Assembly: GCF_027595985.1 (NCBI RefSeq) | Contig: NC_073302.1 | Location: 281,015,116-281,079,115 of the forward strand | DNA from: Sorex araneus | Lineage: Eukaryota > Chordata > Mammalia > Eulipotyphla > Soricidae | Length of the DNA stretch: 64,000 nt | Direction of reading: 5' to 3' | Shown: positions 10,676 to 23,541 of the stretch, in pieces | Layout: every line of letters starts with the position of its first letter | How positions within the stretch are numbered: position 1 is the stretch's first letter | Notes under the pieces: model-generated | The model's input: the letters and a program-made list of their open reading frames with translations, nothing else | What the model was told of the DNA's origin: nothing | Database searches by the model: none | Translations under genes and position numbers: made by a program

Positions 10676-11624
10676 AAAGGACAGTGAACTCACTTTTTAA
10701 AAAACAATAAAGGCATATTCCTCGGTATTTAAAACATTAAGTAAGTAATTATTGACCAAAATGCTATTTAAATATTTTAGTTTAACCTTATTATTATAAA
10801 TAATGATCAGTAAGGAAATATGCTTCAGATGTTTGTTCAGTCTCCTTGTGAAAAAAAAATTACCTTTGCAAAGTGACACCTGGGAAAAGCAGTCTGTATT
10901 TTAATTACAACTTCTGACAAAATGTTATCAAATCTCCCCAATGCAAAATATATCCTATTTATAGTGCAATCTTTTATGTCAGAAATGGACAGATATGTTC
11001 AGATGTATTCTTTATATATGTACAGATAAATCTATTAATAGGAAAAAAGGTATCCTACATATGATCTTACAAGATAAACAGAATACTTCCATCACACGTC
11101 AATTTTATGTATTCTCATAAAGTTAACCAGCAGTCTACAAATTTTTCTATTCATAAACATGTGGTAACCCATCAGCTAACTGGGCTTACCTATTGCTCAC
11201 CTTGAATAATGAAGCTCTTTGATAAATCAATGACTTCTTTATTTTAATGTATTCAGTGCATGAAGGCCTTATGCAAATGACATGGATAGTACAAAAATAG
11301 CATGGGACCTGCAGATATATGAGAGATATTTAGTTTTATTTCATGCTTTCCAGAATAATTATCAAGTTAATTCAGTTTAATATGTTTATTCAGGCCAATG
11401 CTAAAGAACTAGACATTTGGAAGGCCTATGTAATTCTTCAATAGCCAGAGGGTATATTTTGGTTAAGCATTTACATTATCTAGGTCCTTTAAATTAATTT
11501 GCAGAATCTCTAAAGATCCTGACACTTTTCAGATTTAATGAGATCAACTTTTCATATTTCATCGCTATTTTTCAGACCTATAATTCCAAAAACATAGTAC
11601 AGAACTGACATTCAACTCTTTGTT
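10676..11624. other. Intergenic, no gene seen
   Basis: AT-rich unique-looking sequence. Confidence 0.5.
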
Positions 11625-11800
11625 CAGTTTTGGTTTGGGATCTCACCCTAAAGGAATGAGGTACTTCTCTCTTGGCTCTGAACCATGAAATAACCCTGAA
11701 GAGAATTTGGGAACCCCCAGGGATATGCCATGGAGTTAAACAAGGTCTGTCACTAGCCAGGCAAGTGCCCTACCTACTATATGGCTGCTCTGGTCTCTGA
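11625..11800 (-). mobile_element. Old diverged SINE
   Basis: GGGATCTCACCCTAAAGG, CTCTTGGCTCTGAACC, and head remnant GGCAAGTGCCCTACCTACTATATGGCTGCTCTGG in reverse. Confidence 0.5.
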
Positions 11801-11825
11801 CATTATTATTTTTCCTTAGGGCTTG

Positions 11826-11985
11826 AAAATAGATCAAATGAGAGAGAAGCATGTACATGGCATGTGTGAGGCTTTGAGTTTGATCCTCTGTAATCCCTGA
11901 CTCTAAGAGCACTGTCTCCTGTGAGCACCACTGGGCCAGCCTTGTACTAAACAATCCAGCCTGCGTTATCACTGGGTCAAGCACC
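11826..11985 (+). mobile_element. Old diverged SINE
   Basis: GTACATGGCATGTGTGAGGCTTTGAGTTTGATCC resembles the tRNA head and B box, then CTGTGAGCACCACTGGGCC. Confidence 0.4.
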
Positions 11986-12361
11986 GCAGAGAGTGACTCT
12001 GTACAGGTATCTATTTTTTCCCTTGTGATTGTGATAAAATTATTTCAGAAGAAAATCTTGAGTAACTCATTGGTGTTTATGAACTGGATCTTTATAAAAA
12101 AAATAATATATAAAATGACTCCAAAATTGAAAAACGATGCACTTTCAATGAATTTCTTTCATTCAATCATATAATTGAATACTAGCTCAATGATGAGCTA
12201 ATCAACTAAGCCACATAAGGCCATTATCTATACAATTCCATACATAGAAACTTAAGATATCTTTTAGTTCTTTCAGAGAGTTTCAAAATTTTATATATAT
12301 ATACATGAATATAAAACTTTTCTTCACACATATCACATTTATGTGTGTATATATGTGTGTG

Positions 12362-12413
<52 letters not shown>
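12362..12413. repeat. (GATA)n microsatellite
   Basis: About 13 uninterrupted GATA units after a short (GT)n/(TA)n stretch. Confidence 0.97.
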
Positions 12414-12414
<1 letters not shown>

Positions 12415-12454
12415 ATATGACCATAGATTTTTCTTCAAAAATGAAATACAATTT

Positions 12455-12640
12455 GGAGGCTGGATAGACAGCATAGTAGGTAGGTCACTTGCCCACTATG
12501 CAGTTGACCCTGGTTCCATCCCTGGCATCCCGTATGGTGCCCCACAACTCACCATGAGTGATTCCTGAGCTCAGAGCCAGGCATCATCCCTGAGCACTGC
12601 CAGATATGGACCCCAAAACAGCAACGGTAAAAAAATAAAA
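12455..12640 (+). mobile_element. Older A-tailed SINE
   Basis: GGCTGGATAGACAGCATAGTAGGTAGGTCACTTGCC head, CCTGGTTCCATCC, CTGGCATCCCGTATGGTG body, CTGAGCACTGCCAGATATGGACCCCAAAA tail. Confidence 0.7.
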
Positions 12641-13545
12641 GCAATTTAAAGTCAGGCTGACATGATACCTCTGTAAGGCTATGGAGAGCAGACGGCCACA
12701 CGTTTTTTCCTAGTAATCATTTGTTCTAAAAATATCTGACAACATATTGATATATATTATCCCAAACTGTAACTGCCCTTTTTCTATTTTCTATTAGTTT
12801 TCTATTCATCTACTCAACTCTATTACATTTATTTCAGAAAGGAAAAGTTCCATCTATAGATTTTATCATGGACAAGTGAAAACAAAGCACATATTTTTCA
12901 GTCATGAGTTCTGCCAAACACCTCCCTCACACACAGTATTTCTTCACAGTGTTTGGTCTAGATGGTGAGATATCTGTGATCCTAAAATGAATAACCCACT
13001 GAGAGCAGGTGTTTGCAGGTGTCTGCTTTCAAGAAGTTCATTGACAGTTTATTGCAGAAAGAATATTTTCTCTGGTAGTGAAAATAAGCTGCAAAAGCAT
13101 CGTAAGCTATGTAATGTAGGACAGTGATACTTCATGTGTTGTGAATACTTAATTATTTATTATTGGTCAAGTCAAGATTAATCATTCTTCTGTGCTTTTC
13201 TTCCTGGGATAAGCAAGTTATCAAATTCTCGTTTCCACAGATATTGTCAGTGTACTGGAAGGACTGCAGCTGTACTATGATTCTCATGGACATTTAACTT
13301 CTGACAGCTGTGAATGCTTCTTTGTGAACGCAGACATTGCTCTTTGACTCAGAGTTTCTGGAAGAACTCCAAGATGCATTCTCAAGTGCTGCCGCAGACT
13401 TTCTGAGTGAGGATTAGAAGGTGCTCAGAATGGTCATGCGTGGTGAAGGTGAACATATACTGTCATTCTAACATTGCCCATTTGTCTTGATAGTTAGAAA
13501 TAGTGAATCAAATCTAAAATCAACTTCTAACATTTAAAATTGTAT
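12641..13545. other. Intergenic, no gene seen
   Basis: Non-repetitive; the part 13000-13450 is compositionally more complex than its surroundings. Confidence 0.5.
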
Positions 13546-13556
13546 AATTATGGCAT

Positions 13557-13802
13557 GGGCTGGAGAGATAGCACAGTGGTAATGCGCTTGCCATGCACGA
13601 GGTCTACCCAGGTTCAGTTCCTCCACCCCTCTTGGAGAGCCTGACAAGCTACTGAGAGTATATCGCCCGCACGGCAGAGCCTGGCAAACTACCCATGGTA
13701 TATTTGATATGCCAAAAACAGTAACAACAAATCTCACAATGGAGACGTTACTGGTGCCTGCTTGAGCAAATCGACGAGCAACGGGATGACAGTGCGACAG
13801 TG
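13557..13802 (+). mobile_element. SINE, long-body type, with target-site duplication
   Basis: Full-length copy from GGGCTGGAGAGATAGCACAG to GATGACAGTGCGACAGTG. The direct repeat AATTATGGCAT flanks it (13546-13556 and 13803-13813). There is no A-tail before the repeat. Confidence 0.95.
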
Positions 13803-14041
13803 AATTATGGCATATCATCTCGTGAATAATTATATTCTGAGGAACTATTGACATATGGAGATATTGAAGTGTTTTGCAGCGCTCTTTACTTAATGTAGAT
13901 GACCAATATTAATATCAAATGTTTAAATAAAATATAACCATTGATAGTGGATATTGATCATTTGTGATTAATAATTTCATCATCTGAAGTGTGTTACCAG
14001 TTACTAAAAAATAGTAATCATGAGTTTGTCACATTGTATAT

Positions 14042-14283
14042 TTGGGCTTTTGTTTGGGAGAGTTGGCACCCAGCAGTTGTAGAGGGTGTCCACAGGCCAC
14101 TCCTAGTGTTACTAGGCCAACTGTGGTTGGACTGCTCACTGCTTCAGCCCAGAGATGCATTTCTTCTCCTGAGATGGGGCTTCCAGAGCTAAGCACCCTA
14201 AGCACCGCAGTGCCTGGGGAAAGACGTGTAGTGCTGGGTCTCAAATCTGGGGCTCATGAATATGCCAGCCATGTGACTCCGGC
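14042..14283 (-). mobile_element. Very diverged SINE-like region
   Basis: GGCACCCAGCAGT near the left and GCTGGGTCTCAAATCTGGGG with CATGTGACTCCGGCC near the right resemble a decayed reverse A-tailed SINE. Confidence 0.3.
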
Positions 14284-14335
14284 CTCTGTGTCATTTCCCT
14301 GCTCCTGTGCTTTTGAAAAAAATATTAGAAATTTT

Positions 14336-14514
14336 TGAGGCTAGAGTGATAGCACAGCGGGTAGGGCATTTGCCTTGCACGCAGCTGACCCGGGTTTGAT
14401 TCCCAGCATCCCATGTGGTCCCCAAGCACTGCCAGGATTAATTCCTGAGTGCATGAGCCAGGAGTAACCCCTGTGCATCATCGGGTGTGACCCAAAAAGC
14501 AAAAAATAAAAAGC
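14336..14514 (+). mobile_element. SINE, short A-tailed type, with target-site duplication
   Basis: Full copy ending GTGTGACCCAAAAAGCAAAAAATAAA. Flanked by ATTAGAAATTTT (14324-14335 and 14515-14526). Confidence 0.95.
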
Positions 14515-14883
14515 ATTAGAAATTTTCGTGCATTTTTTACTTTTAAATCATTTTTCTAAAAAATGTCATGAGAACTACAGGGTAATCTCTCTATACATCA
14601 GATATTTGATATATTTTCCACTTGAAAGAATCCATGCAATTTTGGCTTTGACTTCTTATTGATAATAATAATCAAAGAGAGATAGAAATAGATCTTTAAG
14701 TGAAATTTCCACTTTTAGGAAAAGTTTCCAAAAAATGTTTCCAAGTACTCAAATTATTTTTAAAAAGTAATTACAAAGCTCATGTATTCAAGTTATTGTG
14801 ACAATTTCTGGCAAATGCAAATATCGTTCATAACCTTATGACACTACATTGCATATGGATGATTTATTTACAAAGATAGTTCA

Positions 14884-15040
14884 TGGAGGAGGAATGACAG
14901 TACAACAGCCTTGCAAGCCGCCTACCCTGGCACTTCCTATGGTCCCCGGAGCCCGCCTAAAGTGATTCCTGAGTGCAGAAGCAAGATAAGTCCTGAGCAT
15001 CGCCTGGTTTGGCCCTAAAGCTAAAAGAAAAATAAACAAA
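14884..15040 (+). mobile_element. Old diverged SINE
   Basis: GGAATGACAGTACAACAGCC, CACTTCCTATGGTCCCCGGAGC, GTGATTCCTGAGTGCAGAAGC, CTGAGCATCGCCTGG, then an A-rich end. Confidence 0.65.
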
Positions 15041-15958
15041 TGCAATTCATGACCTATTTGAGATATTTTAAAATATTTACAAGAGCAGTATTAAGTACTA
15101 ACAATTTGAATTATATTTCAACTATTGTCATGCCCAGAATACATTTGAAATTTTAGAATGATTAACCACCGAATAAATAATTTTAGTGAAGCTAATTATT
15201 AAGTATTGCCATGTACTATTTTTACCTCACCTCTAAATGATGATAACATTTTAAAGTGTGGTCAGGGGAGTCAGTCAGTTTTGGAGCCATATTTAACATG
15301 AGAAAGTCCTGGGTTCAATCAAAGAAAACAAAACAGTCCCTAAAGTGTCCAATTTGTATCTCGATCTACATATTGCCTTATGAAATGTGAACCATCACCA
15401 GTGACCTTGAAACTAAATTTTTTCATGTGTAATAGTGAATAACGTCTCATGAAGTGGTGATAATACATAGAAGAACACAAAACGCACTACATAAAATAAC
15501 TGTAAAGGTTTGTTTTTATATAAACTAATACATTAATTTTAAATGAATTAAAAATAAAATTTTAATTAAAGTGAGACATAAATTTCCTGTCGATGCTTAG
15601 GTTAACTATGGCTATAAGTAACAAATGGAAAATTCTGGTCAAACATATTCCTGTTTTTTCAGCAACACAATAATGTTGAAACCACCCTTTTTACATAAAC
15701 ACACTAACTTTTAATGATGTCACAACGGTGCTCTAATAACAAACATTTGAATCCATAGAAATAGAAATAAATTCAGTAGCAGCAGCCTGAGTAACGTAGT
15801 CATTGATGATATTTTGCTTGCACAGCAGTCGCTACTTACACAGTTTGGCAATTAAGGATGCAGATCGACTATACAACGCATTGGGCAAGTAGTATTGGTG
15901 ATTTAAGTTCAAATTGATTATCTGATCTTCGGGATATGTTATAGTCAATTAAAACTGC
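15041..15958. other. Intergenic, no gene seen
   Basis: AT-rich. A short SINE-like scrap (GAGTCAGTCAGTTTTGGAGC ... CCTGGGTTCAATC) lies at about 15265-15335. Confidence 0.5.
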
Positions 15959-16124
15959 AGTGACCGAAGTGATAGTACAGTGGGCAGGGACTTTGCCTTG
16001 AACACAACTGGGTTCAACCTTTGGCACCACATATGGCCCCCTCAGCCCTGCCAGAAATGATCCCTGAGCTAGGAGTAATCCCTGAACACTGGGTGCAGCA
16101 CAAAAACAAAAACCAAACAAACAA
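15959..16124 (+). mobile_element. Older A-tailed SINE
   Basis: GTGATAGTACAGTGGGCAGGG head, CTGGGTTCAACC, CACATATGGCCCCC, AAATGATCCCTGAGC, then an A-rich tail. Confidence 0.75.
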
Positions 16125-16345
16125 CGAGATTGCACTATACACTGCAATCTGTCAGATGAAAATGACCTTAAAAATTTACCATACTAAGGGAATATTTCTG
16201 ATCATTAGATTAAATATATCAAAAATGACCACCTCCATACTTTTTTTTTACCAGACATATATTGTTCAGAGGTGGGGTTCCAATTATCATCATTTTTTTA
16301 TGATCAAGATAAATGTAGAATTTTCTAAAAATGAGCAATTGAATT

Positions 16346-16516
16346 TTTTTTTCTTTTTGGGTGACACCTGGAGACGCACAGGGGTTACTCCTGGCTCTGC
16401 ACTCAGGAATTACCCCTGGTGGTGCTCAGGGGACCATATGGGATGCTGGGAATAGAACCTGGGTAGGCTGCGTGCAAGGCAAATGTCCTACCCGCTGTGC
16501 TATTGCTCCAGCTCCA
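16346..16516 (-). mobile_element. SINE, short A-tailed type
   Basis: Reverse copy: T-run, GGGTGACACCTGGAGACGCACAGG, GGACCATATGGGATGCTGGG, TACCCGCTGTGCTATTGCTCCAGC. Confidence 0.92.
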
Positions 16517-16604
16517 TGTAATTGAAATTTTACAACTTAAAATTAATACATTCTTTTGCTTCCAGATGCATGACATTTTAAAAATTATAATTTGATTCAC
16601 CAAT

Positions 16605-16781
16605 TTTTTTTTTTTGGCTTTTTGGGTCACACCCGGCAATGCACAGAGGTTACTCCTGGCTCTGCACTCAGGAATCACCCCTGGCGGTGCTCAGGGGACC
16701 ATATGGGATGCTGGGAATCAAACCCGGGTCGGCCGCGTGCAAGGCAAACGCCCTACCCGCTGTGCTATTGCTCCAGCCCCA
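16605..16781 (-). mobile_element. SINE, short A-tailed type, with target-site duplication
   Basis: Near-consensus reverse copy (intact CCCGGGTCGGCCGCGTGC). Flanked by TGATTCACCAAT (16593-16604 and 16782-16793), so probably young. It lies only about 90 bp from the preceding copy. Confidence 0.95.
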
Positions 16782-16793
16782 TGATTCACCAAT

Positions 16794-18319
16794 GTTAATC
16801 ACATGATTTACTAGAGAAAAAGCCAGCAATTTATCACACACCTATGTGAATACACTTATATAGTAAAAATTTGATGCAAAGTCAGGGTTAAAATTACAGC
16901 TATGAACTTCAAAAATCAAGCAACTTCCTCCTTATCTCTGGTATAGCCTTTAAACAATGTTCTATTTGAAGCTGCTGTTCATGAAAAAAGTACCAAAGTA
17001 GAAATGCAGATCAATTTTATAATTGATGTTTTAGATTGAAAATAAATCTTAATATAAAAAGTGTAATTGTTGTGACTGGAATTGGTTACAAGTTATTATA
17101 TCTTTGTTTCAAATAAATATAATTTTATTCAAGCTAAGAACTACTCATATTTTTGTACAAATGGGGACCCCACTTTAATTCTATTAGGTTCATTAATTTC
17201 AATTTTCTGTATAGACATTGACCACACTAATTGAGTGGTACAAAACACCCTACATTTCAAATTAGGACTTTTGTTTTGAAATAGATGGACTGCAAACGTT
17301 CAAGCGAAATTTGTAGCTGAATATCATACTTGTCTACACAGAGTACTAGATAATTCCTGAACTAAAATACTCAATAACTTTCCTTACCAGTCCTAATGAG
17401 TCCCTATTGTATAATATGGTGGAAAACATTTTAGTGACTTTTTCATTGTGCACAAAAGACACTTCTTTTCTAATAATGTTGTATTGATATCAAATAATAT
17501 ACCATTTCTCCTTTGTCGGAGTACAATGCGAAATTTTAATATCCTTGTAAAATGTCTTGAGATCTTTAAAGAAATGGCAGAGGTCTCAAATGAATTCACT
17601 TTAAAAGAATTGAATGCAGACTCTTTCACAGAATGTACATCAGGCACCTTGTCTAATGTGAATCATAACTGTGTTATTTATTGAGGATGTCATAATTACC
17701 ATTATTACGAGTGCAGCTGCTCATATTTATTGAATCTCCAAGGTATCTCAGAAATTGCATTAGGATAAGTTTCAATTTTCTACTGGTTTCTATTTAATGT
17801 CCAATATGATAACCTAGACACAAATGACTGAGTGTAGATAGTGAAAGTATTCAAATATTCAAGCACTGAAATTTATTTCCTGTGTCACACCAGCTCATTT
17901 CAATTGTCCAATCGTGGCCAACAAACAATTCTCATGTTAGAGAATAGGGAAATAGATTACTTCCATCATCACAGAAAAGTAGAATACACTTGCGGATATT
18001 TGGCAAATATATGTTACATAAAATATTAGTTGAGTATATAATATATACAATATTATTTTTATATATTTCATTGTATTTGACTAGACAATTGAAGTGGTTT
18101 ATCAGAAAGTCCAATGTCTCTTCAATGATTCAACCACTCATTATGAAGGAAACTTAAAATCTAACAAATTATAGTGCTGAGTATTTGCTGAATGAGTAAG
18201 TTTATAAGTGTATAGGCATTTTTTGTGCTTATAGTTTATTTTGTACTTATAGCCCATTTTTTTCTCACCATTGATGGAAAAACACAATAAGTGCAATAAA
18301 GTTTAATAACTGATACTAG
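16794..18319. other. Intergenic, no gene seen
   Basis: AT-rich. The open frame near 17448-17684 has no recognisable domain and is treated as chance. Confidence 0.5.
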
Positions 18320-18413
18320 GCAAAACAGTAACAACTAGTCTCACAATGGAGACGTTACTGGTGCTCACTCAAGCAAATCAATGCACAATAGGACAACAGT
18401 GCTACAGTGCAGG
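18320..18413 (+). mobile_element. SINE, long-body type, 3' fragment only
   Basis: CAAAACAGTAACAACTAGTCTC, GGAGACGTTACTGGTGC, GACAACAGTGCTACAGTGC. The head and first body half are missing. Confidence 0.8.
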
Positions 18414-21240
18414 AGAAAATGACAACTTAAACAGGAAATAGACCAGTGTTAAATAAAGTTCTATATAATGTAAGAGAATGTTCAGATAAATAAGTTCTTC
18501 AATGTTGTCTAGGGAAATAGACATTTCCTTAATGAAGAGAAAATTTTAAGTGAATTCTCTAGAATGACAGGCAAAGGTTAAGTAAAACATAAGTTAGATG
18601 AAAAAACAGTCAATACGAACCTAACTTTTGGAGCTGGGGAATGACTGACACATTTTGAGGTAAGTAGGAAGCGATTATGGGAGTCTCTTGTTGAATGGAT
18701 GACTCTAGTTTATAAAAGTTCAATAAAGTATGTTCATTTGAGACATTTTCATCTGAAAAGTTATGATTCTGAAAAAATTATATTGAGACCTCATTTTAAA
18801 ATGATTAATTATTTTTCTTTAAAGAACTAAAAGAATAGACCCAAAATAGGCATATGATGGATGCTTGAATTTGTTTCCTAAAACGACTGGGAGATAGCTG
18901 GGAACCAGTGTGAGATCATTTGGAAACTCAGAATCAATGGATCCCGAGACCAATTATAGCTCTAATAGAAAGATGCACAGAAAAGTTAATCTAGCTTTAT
19001 AATGAAATTGCCATTTTTATGTAGTGCTAAATGCATATTGTAATGCAAGTATAAGCCAGATGGCATCAGCCTTGGTTCTAACAGGGCGTGATGATAATTT
19101 GTATATTTTAAATATGTCACAATTAAGCATTCACTCATTTTCCTGCAGATAGCAATAAAGATCTGCTGTTGACAATTTCAAGTATAATCACTTATCTACA
19201 GAATCATTTTGTTCTTTCTCCTCAGCTACCAGACAAATATAATTCCATATTGTGAAAATAAAGTTAGAGCCAGTTAATATTCTATCTGTAAATAATAGCT
19301 CCTAGAATTGAATGTCCTTGTGGAAGTAATGACAAGTAACAATTTAATTATTCTGCATACATATCTTTGGAAAATTTCAGTATCTCTATTAGTAGAATGT
19401 GGCCTCAAAATTAAAACAATTTTGATAACTATGTGACAAAGATTAATTTGGAGAAATTATAATCTATAGCTCATCACCTATTGTATCATTTGTTTAAATA
19501 CCATCCTTACATTCAAGTCTATGTTTTTACTTTGAAATTATTAAACATGTGCATGTAAATTGAAAATTTCTGAGAAAAAAATAGAAACAGAATTATGATG
19601 AGAAGTAAATCTCCATTCTATTGAAAACTCTCCAGTCTTTTCTCAAGAGACAACCACTTTATTGAATTTATGAATCTGTCTATCCCAAGAATAATCCATC
19701 TCTCTCTCTTTCTTTCTTTCTCTCTTTTCTTCTTTCTTTCTTTCTTTCTGTCACCTTACTTTTTCTTTATTTCCTTTTATCTTTCTTCTTTCCTTATTAG
19801 TGTCGTAACAGTCTTCCATTATAACATGAATATGTATCAATCTCACTTATAAAATATGTAGGCTATTTTTATTCATTCACAAATGCAAAGGTTCTGTCAC
19901 AAAGACTACATTCAGTTTTGTACACATTACTTTGGTATACCTGTAGACTTTTCGAAATTATTCAAACACTATAAGCACTTAAAGCTTGAGTAAGAATTCC
20001 TAACTGATCCTCTAAAGCAGGTATTTTAATATATAATTCTGGCAAAAAAACACCATAGAGTGTTCACAAGAAACTTTATTGAACATGGAATATTATATTC
20101 TGTTTTATACATATCTTCATTTAAAGTATATTTTATACATATCTTCATGTAAATTATATTTCTAAAATAATTAATTCTTTAAGTGTGTAAATCTCCATGT
20201 TCATCAGTCCACTTGGCCATGTTGGATTTGATAAATATCACCACAAAGTATACCTGATCCTTATATTCCAAGTGTCATCAATATTATCAAAAACCATACG
20301 GTATACTATAACACATATACCACATGTTATTCTATTTAGCAATTGCATAGAAACAATTAAAAACTGATGACTCATGCTTTCCTTCCCAGGGGAAACTTTC
20401 TTCCTTTGAGGATATGTGTTCTTTGTAATTTTAGTTTTGCAGACTTCAAACCAACTTAGATTTTAAATTGTAAAATTAAATAGTTTTATAGTTTTAGCTA
20501 GTACCATCACAAAGTAATTTATTTTAGCTAATTTTGGAGAGAACTGAACTGAAGGATCAGAATTAGACCATCTTAACTAACCAATGAGGCTGCCATACAC
20601 ATGGATTTAGATTTCAATGATGCTCGTAGACTTAATAAAGTGTCATAATTATTTATAACACTTTTCTTATACAGTCTGTTAGATTTCATAATGTGGGATT
20701 ATAATTCTAAAGTTAGCATGGCGATATTATAAAGTAAGAAAATATTAAAATATTATGCAGTAATACAGAAATTAATATGCTGAGATAACTTTAATATATG
20801 TGATATGAGGCCCTAAAGTGTTTATAAAGGTATAAACTCAGGTTTCACAGTAAATCAGATCAAAGGATGTCTAATTATTAATGGTTTTAATTTTTGAGAA
20901 ATCTATTTCATCAGGAATTTTATTCCCTAGCTTACATTCTCTAGTTAACATGCATTTATTTGGGAATTATATGCAGGATGGATGCTAGTATACACCATGT
21001 GATTGTATATTGTTACTAGTTTAGACTACTAACATTAATAATTGTGACATTAATAAGTGTGCTTTTGTGGATAAAATTTAATAATTTTAATAATAGTTGT
21101 ATAATTTATTTATTTTTCTATGCAGTAGTCAATATTGAAAGCAATTAAGACTTCACAGGCTAATACATGATTCATTTCCTAATTTCTATGATGTTTTCTT
21201 GTGTTCTGGACTCTTCCTGTCAATTAATTTCTCAAAATTC
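18414..21240. other. Repeat-poor AT-rich intergenic DNA, no gene seen
   Basis: No SINE recognised. Contains a CT-rich low-complexity stretch (19698-19795) and a small direct repeat TTTTATACATATCTTCAT (20103-20120, 20131-20148). Confidence 0.5.
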
Positions 21241-21264
21241 ACTTTCCTGCAGAGAAGCATATAG

Positions 21265-21280
21265 AGACACCTAGTGGTCA
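21265..21280 (-). promoter_or_regulatory. Candidate CTCF binding motif
   Basis: AGACACCTAGTGGTCA matches the CTCF core; its reverse complement contains CCACTAGGTG. It lies in repeat-poor DNA about 1.4 kb before the CpG island begins, a plausible boundary site. Call rests on motif reading only. Confidence 0.4.
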
Positions 21281-22639
21281 ATGCCAACCGCAGCTTCCTC
21301 AACAGCTGAATTAATGGAAGAAAGTTGTAATCTTTTTATGGGTACTGCAAGAATATTTTCTTTAGTGTCAATGTCTTGCTAATATATTTTAGTGTCAATG
21401 TTTCTAACAAATCAATAACTTAAATAAATCGCAATTATTCTTAATAGTTCTTATATTGTCAAATTTTAATTCTATATTTTTAATTGAATTAAACCAAAAT
21501 TAAACTAAAATGTGATGTTAAATGCAATGGTGAACATGTAGAAAATACAAGGAAACAAAATAATTATATTTCTATTTTCCTGAAAAGTCAATTGACAATC
21601 ATTTTATTTACTTTCAGAATTCTAAAGAAATTACAAAAAGCTAAAATAATGCTTTGAAAGGACTTAATAACTATCCACCAAAAGTTTTTGGATGTAATTA
21701 GCATAGTATCAGAATTACATTTTAACACTTCCATTTTGAAAATACTAAAGCTAATTTGTGTCAAAATTGTCAGGAGCATTTATGTCATGATATAAGATAA
21801 TGCCTAGATAAAAATACAATAATAAACCTTCTGTGGGTGGCATTTAACTTGTGTGTTTACATAATATAACTTGTAGCTACATTACTAGGCCAAACACTTC
21901 TAAAATCATCAGTGATATTTATTATCAGATCTTAATTTTTTATTATCTTTTATTGCACATTGCTTCTTTCCTCCCTGTCTTGAATATGCCTTGAATTTCA
22001 ATAAAAGAAAATAGTTTCCAAACAATGTAAAACTGCAAGGAAATCAAAATAGTTGAACAACATAAGATTCAAAGGAAAATTCACAAACTTTTGCAAAATC
22101 TGAGGTCATCACAAAGTTCACCACCTCTCTTTTTAAAAAAACTAATTCAATAATGCATAGAGAATTTGGAAACATTTTAAACATCTTTGTAATTATAAAA
22201 ACTTAGAGATCACCATGTGTGAGAATCTACCTTCAATAAAGATAGTATACTATAAAGATACTATACTATTTCCCCAAATATTACGGACACAATACCGATG
22301 ATGTTTGAGACGATTGTAAAAGAATACGACTTAAATACAAAGAAAATGTATAAAAATAGATTTACCTGTTTCAAATTCCCAGGGAGCAAAGGAAGCGACC
22401 CAGGTGCTAATCCAGGATGCTGGACCACTTCCTTACTGTGCATAACTTTTTCCTAGCCCCGAGAGTCACTAACGGGTCTAACATCACCAACACAAGACTG
22501 ACTACTGGCCCGGAGAGACCTTCTTTCGTGGAGGCAGGTGCCTGACTTCAAGGAAAGAGTCGGGGATACTTACTGGAGAGATGACGCTAGCAGGTGACTC
22601 TTCAGGAAACTCGCATCCTAGGGAAAGTGCCTTAATTTG
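21281..22639. other. Upstream flank of the CpG island, no gene seen
   Basis: AT-rich until about 22.4 kb, then composition rises steadily. No repeat recognised. Confidence 0.5.
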
Positions 22640-23417
22640 GGAGGGATGTCCAGCTTTTGGAGTGCACGGCCACCGGAGTCACACACACGGTCTCTGAAAG
22701 TCTGGGCTGGCCAGCCCCCACACACACCTCCAAAACGCCAAGCGGAGCCGGGCTCCCGGGGTCTTGCGGCTGGGCTGGACCACTCCCTGCTGCAGGATCC
22801 TTGACAGTAAGTACCCGAGCCCGCGCCGCGGGGGGTGCGAGATGCTCCAGAAGCTGGAGGCCGGCGGGCGAGCGGCACTGGGCACTGGGCAGCGACCGTC
22901 TGTCCCTGAGCATCCCCGCGCCCGGCGCTGCTGCTGTCGGGGAGCTTTTCACTCCTCCCTTTTCTTTTTTTCTTTCTTTCTCTTTTTTTTTTTTTTGGTT
23001 TTCCTCCCCCAGCCGAGGATATTGCACGGTCCCACGCTCGCCTTACGCACAGGGTCCAAGACTCCTCTGTCTCCCACCACTGTGACATCCGAGGGGGGGT
23101 CCTCCGGAGGCGCCGCGGCCCCCGAACCCGGGGCCGCCTTCGCCCGCGGCTGCCACCTATCGGCCGCCGCGCGCGCCTCGGCCCGGCCCAGCCCCACGTC
23201 TGCAGCGGCTCGGCCCGGCCCGGCCCGGCCGCCCCTCTAGAAACAAGTGCCCCGACTCGGGGGGGACAGCCGAGGCCGCGGAGCCCCCCTGGCCTGCTCA
23301 CCGCCGCGCCACCTCCTCGGCGCCGGGGAGGGAAGACGCCACTTTCTCGGAGTTTGGGGCGAGGCGTGGGACGGCTGGGACGCGCCACAGGCTTAGCATC
23401 AACGCCGCTCCTGCCCC

Positions 23418-23501
23418 CCTCCTCCTCCTCCTCCTCCTCCTCCTCCTCCTCCTCCTCCTCCTCCACCTCCTCCTCCACCTCCTCCTCCTCCTCCTCCTCC
23501 T

Positions 23502-23537
<36 letters not shown>

Positions 23538-23541
23538 CCTG
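23418..23541. repeat. (TCC)n / (CTCCTG)n triplet tract
   Basis: A near-continuous run of CCT triplets with CCA and CTG interruptions in the promoter region. It yields poly-Ser, poly-Glu, poly-Gly or poly-Arg in the different frames, none of them real proteins. Confidence 0.95.
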
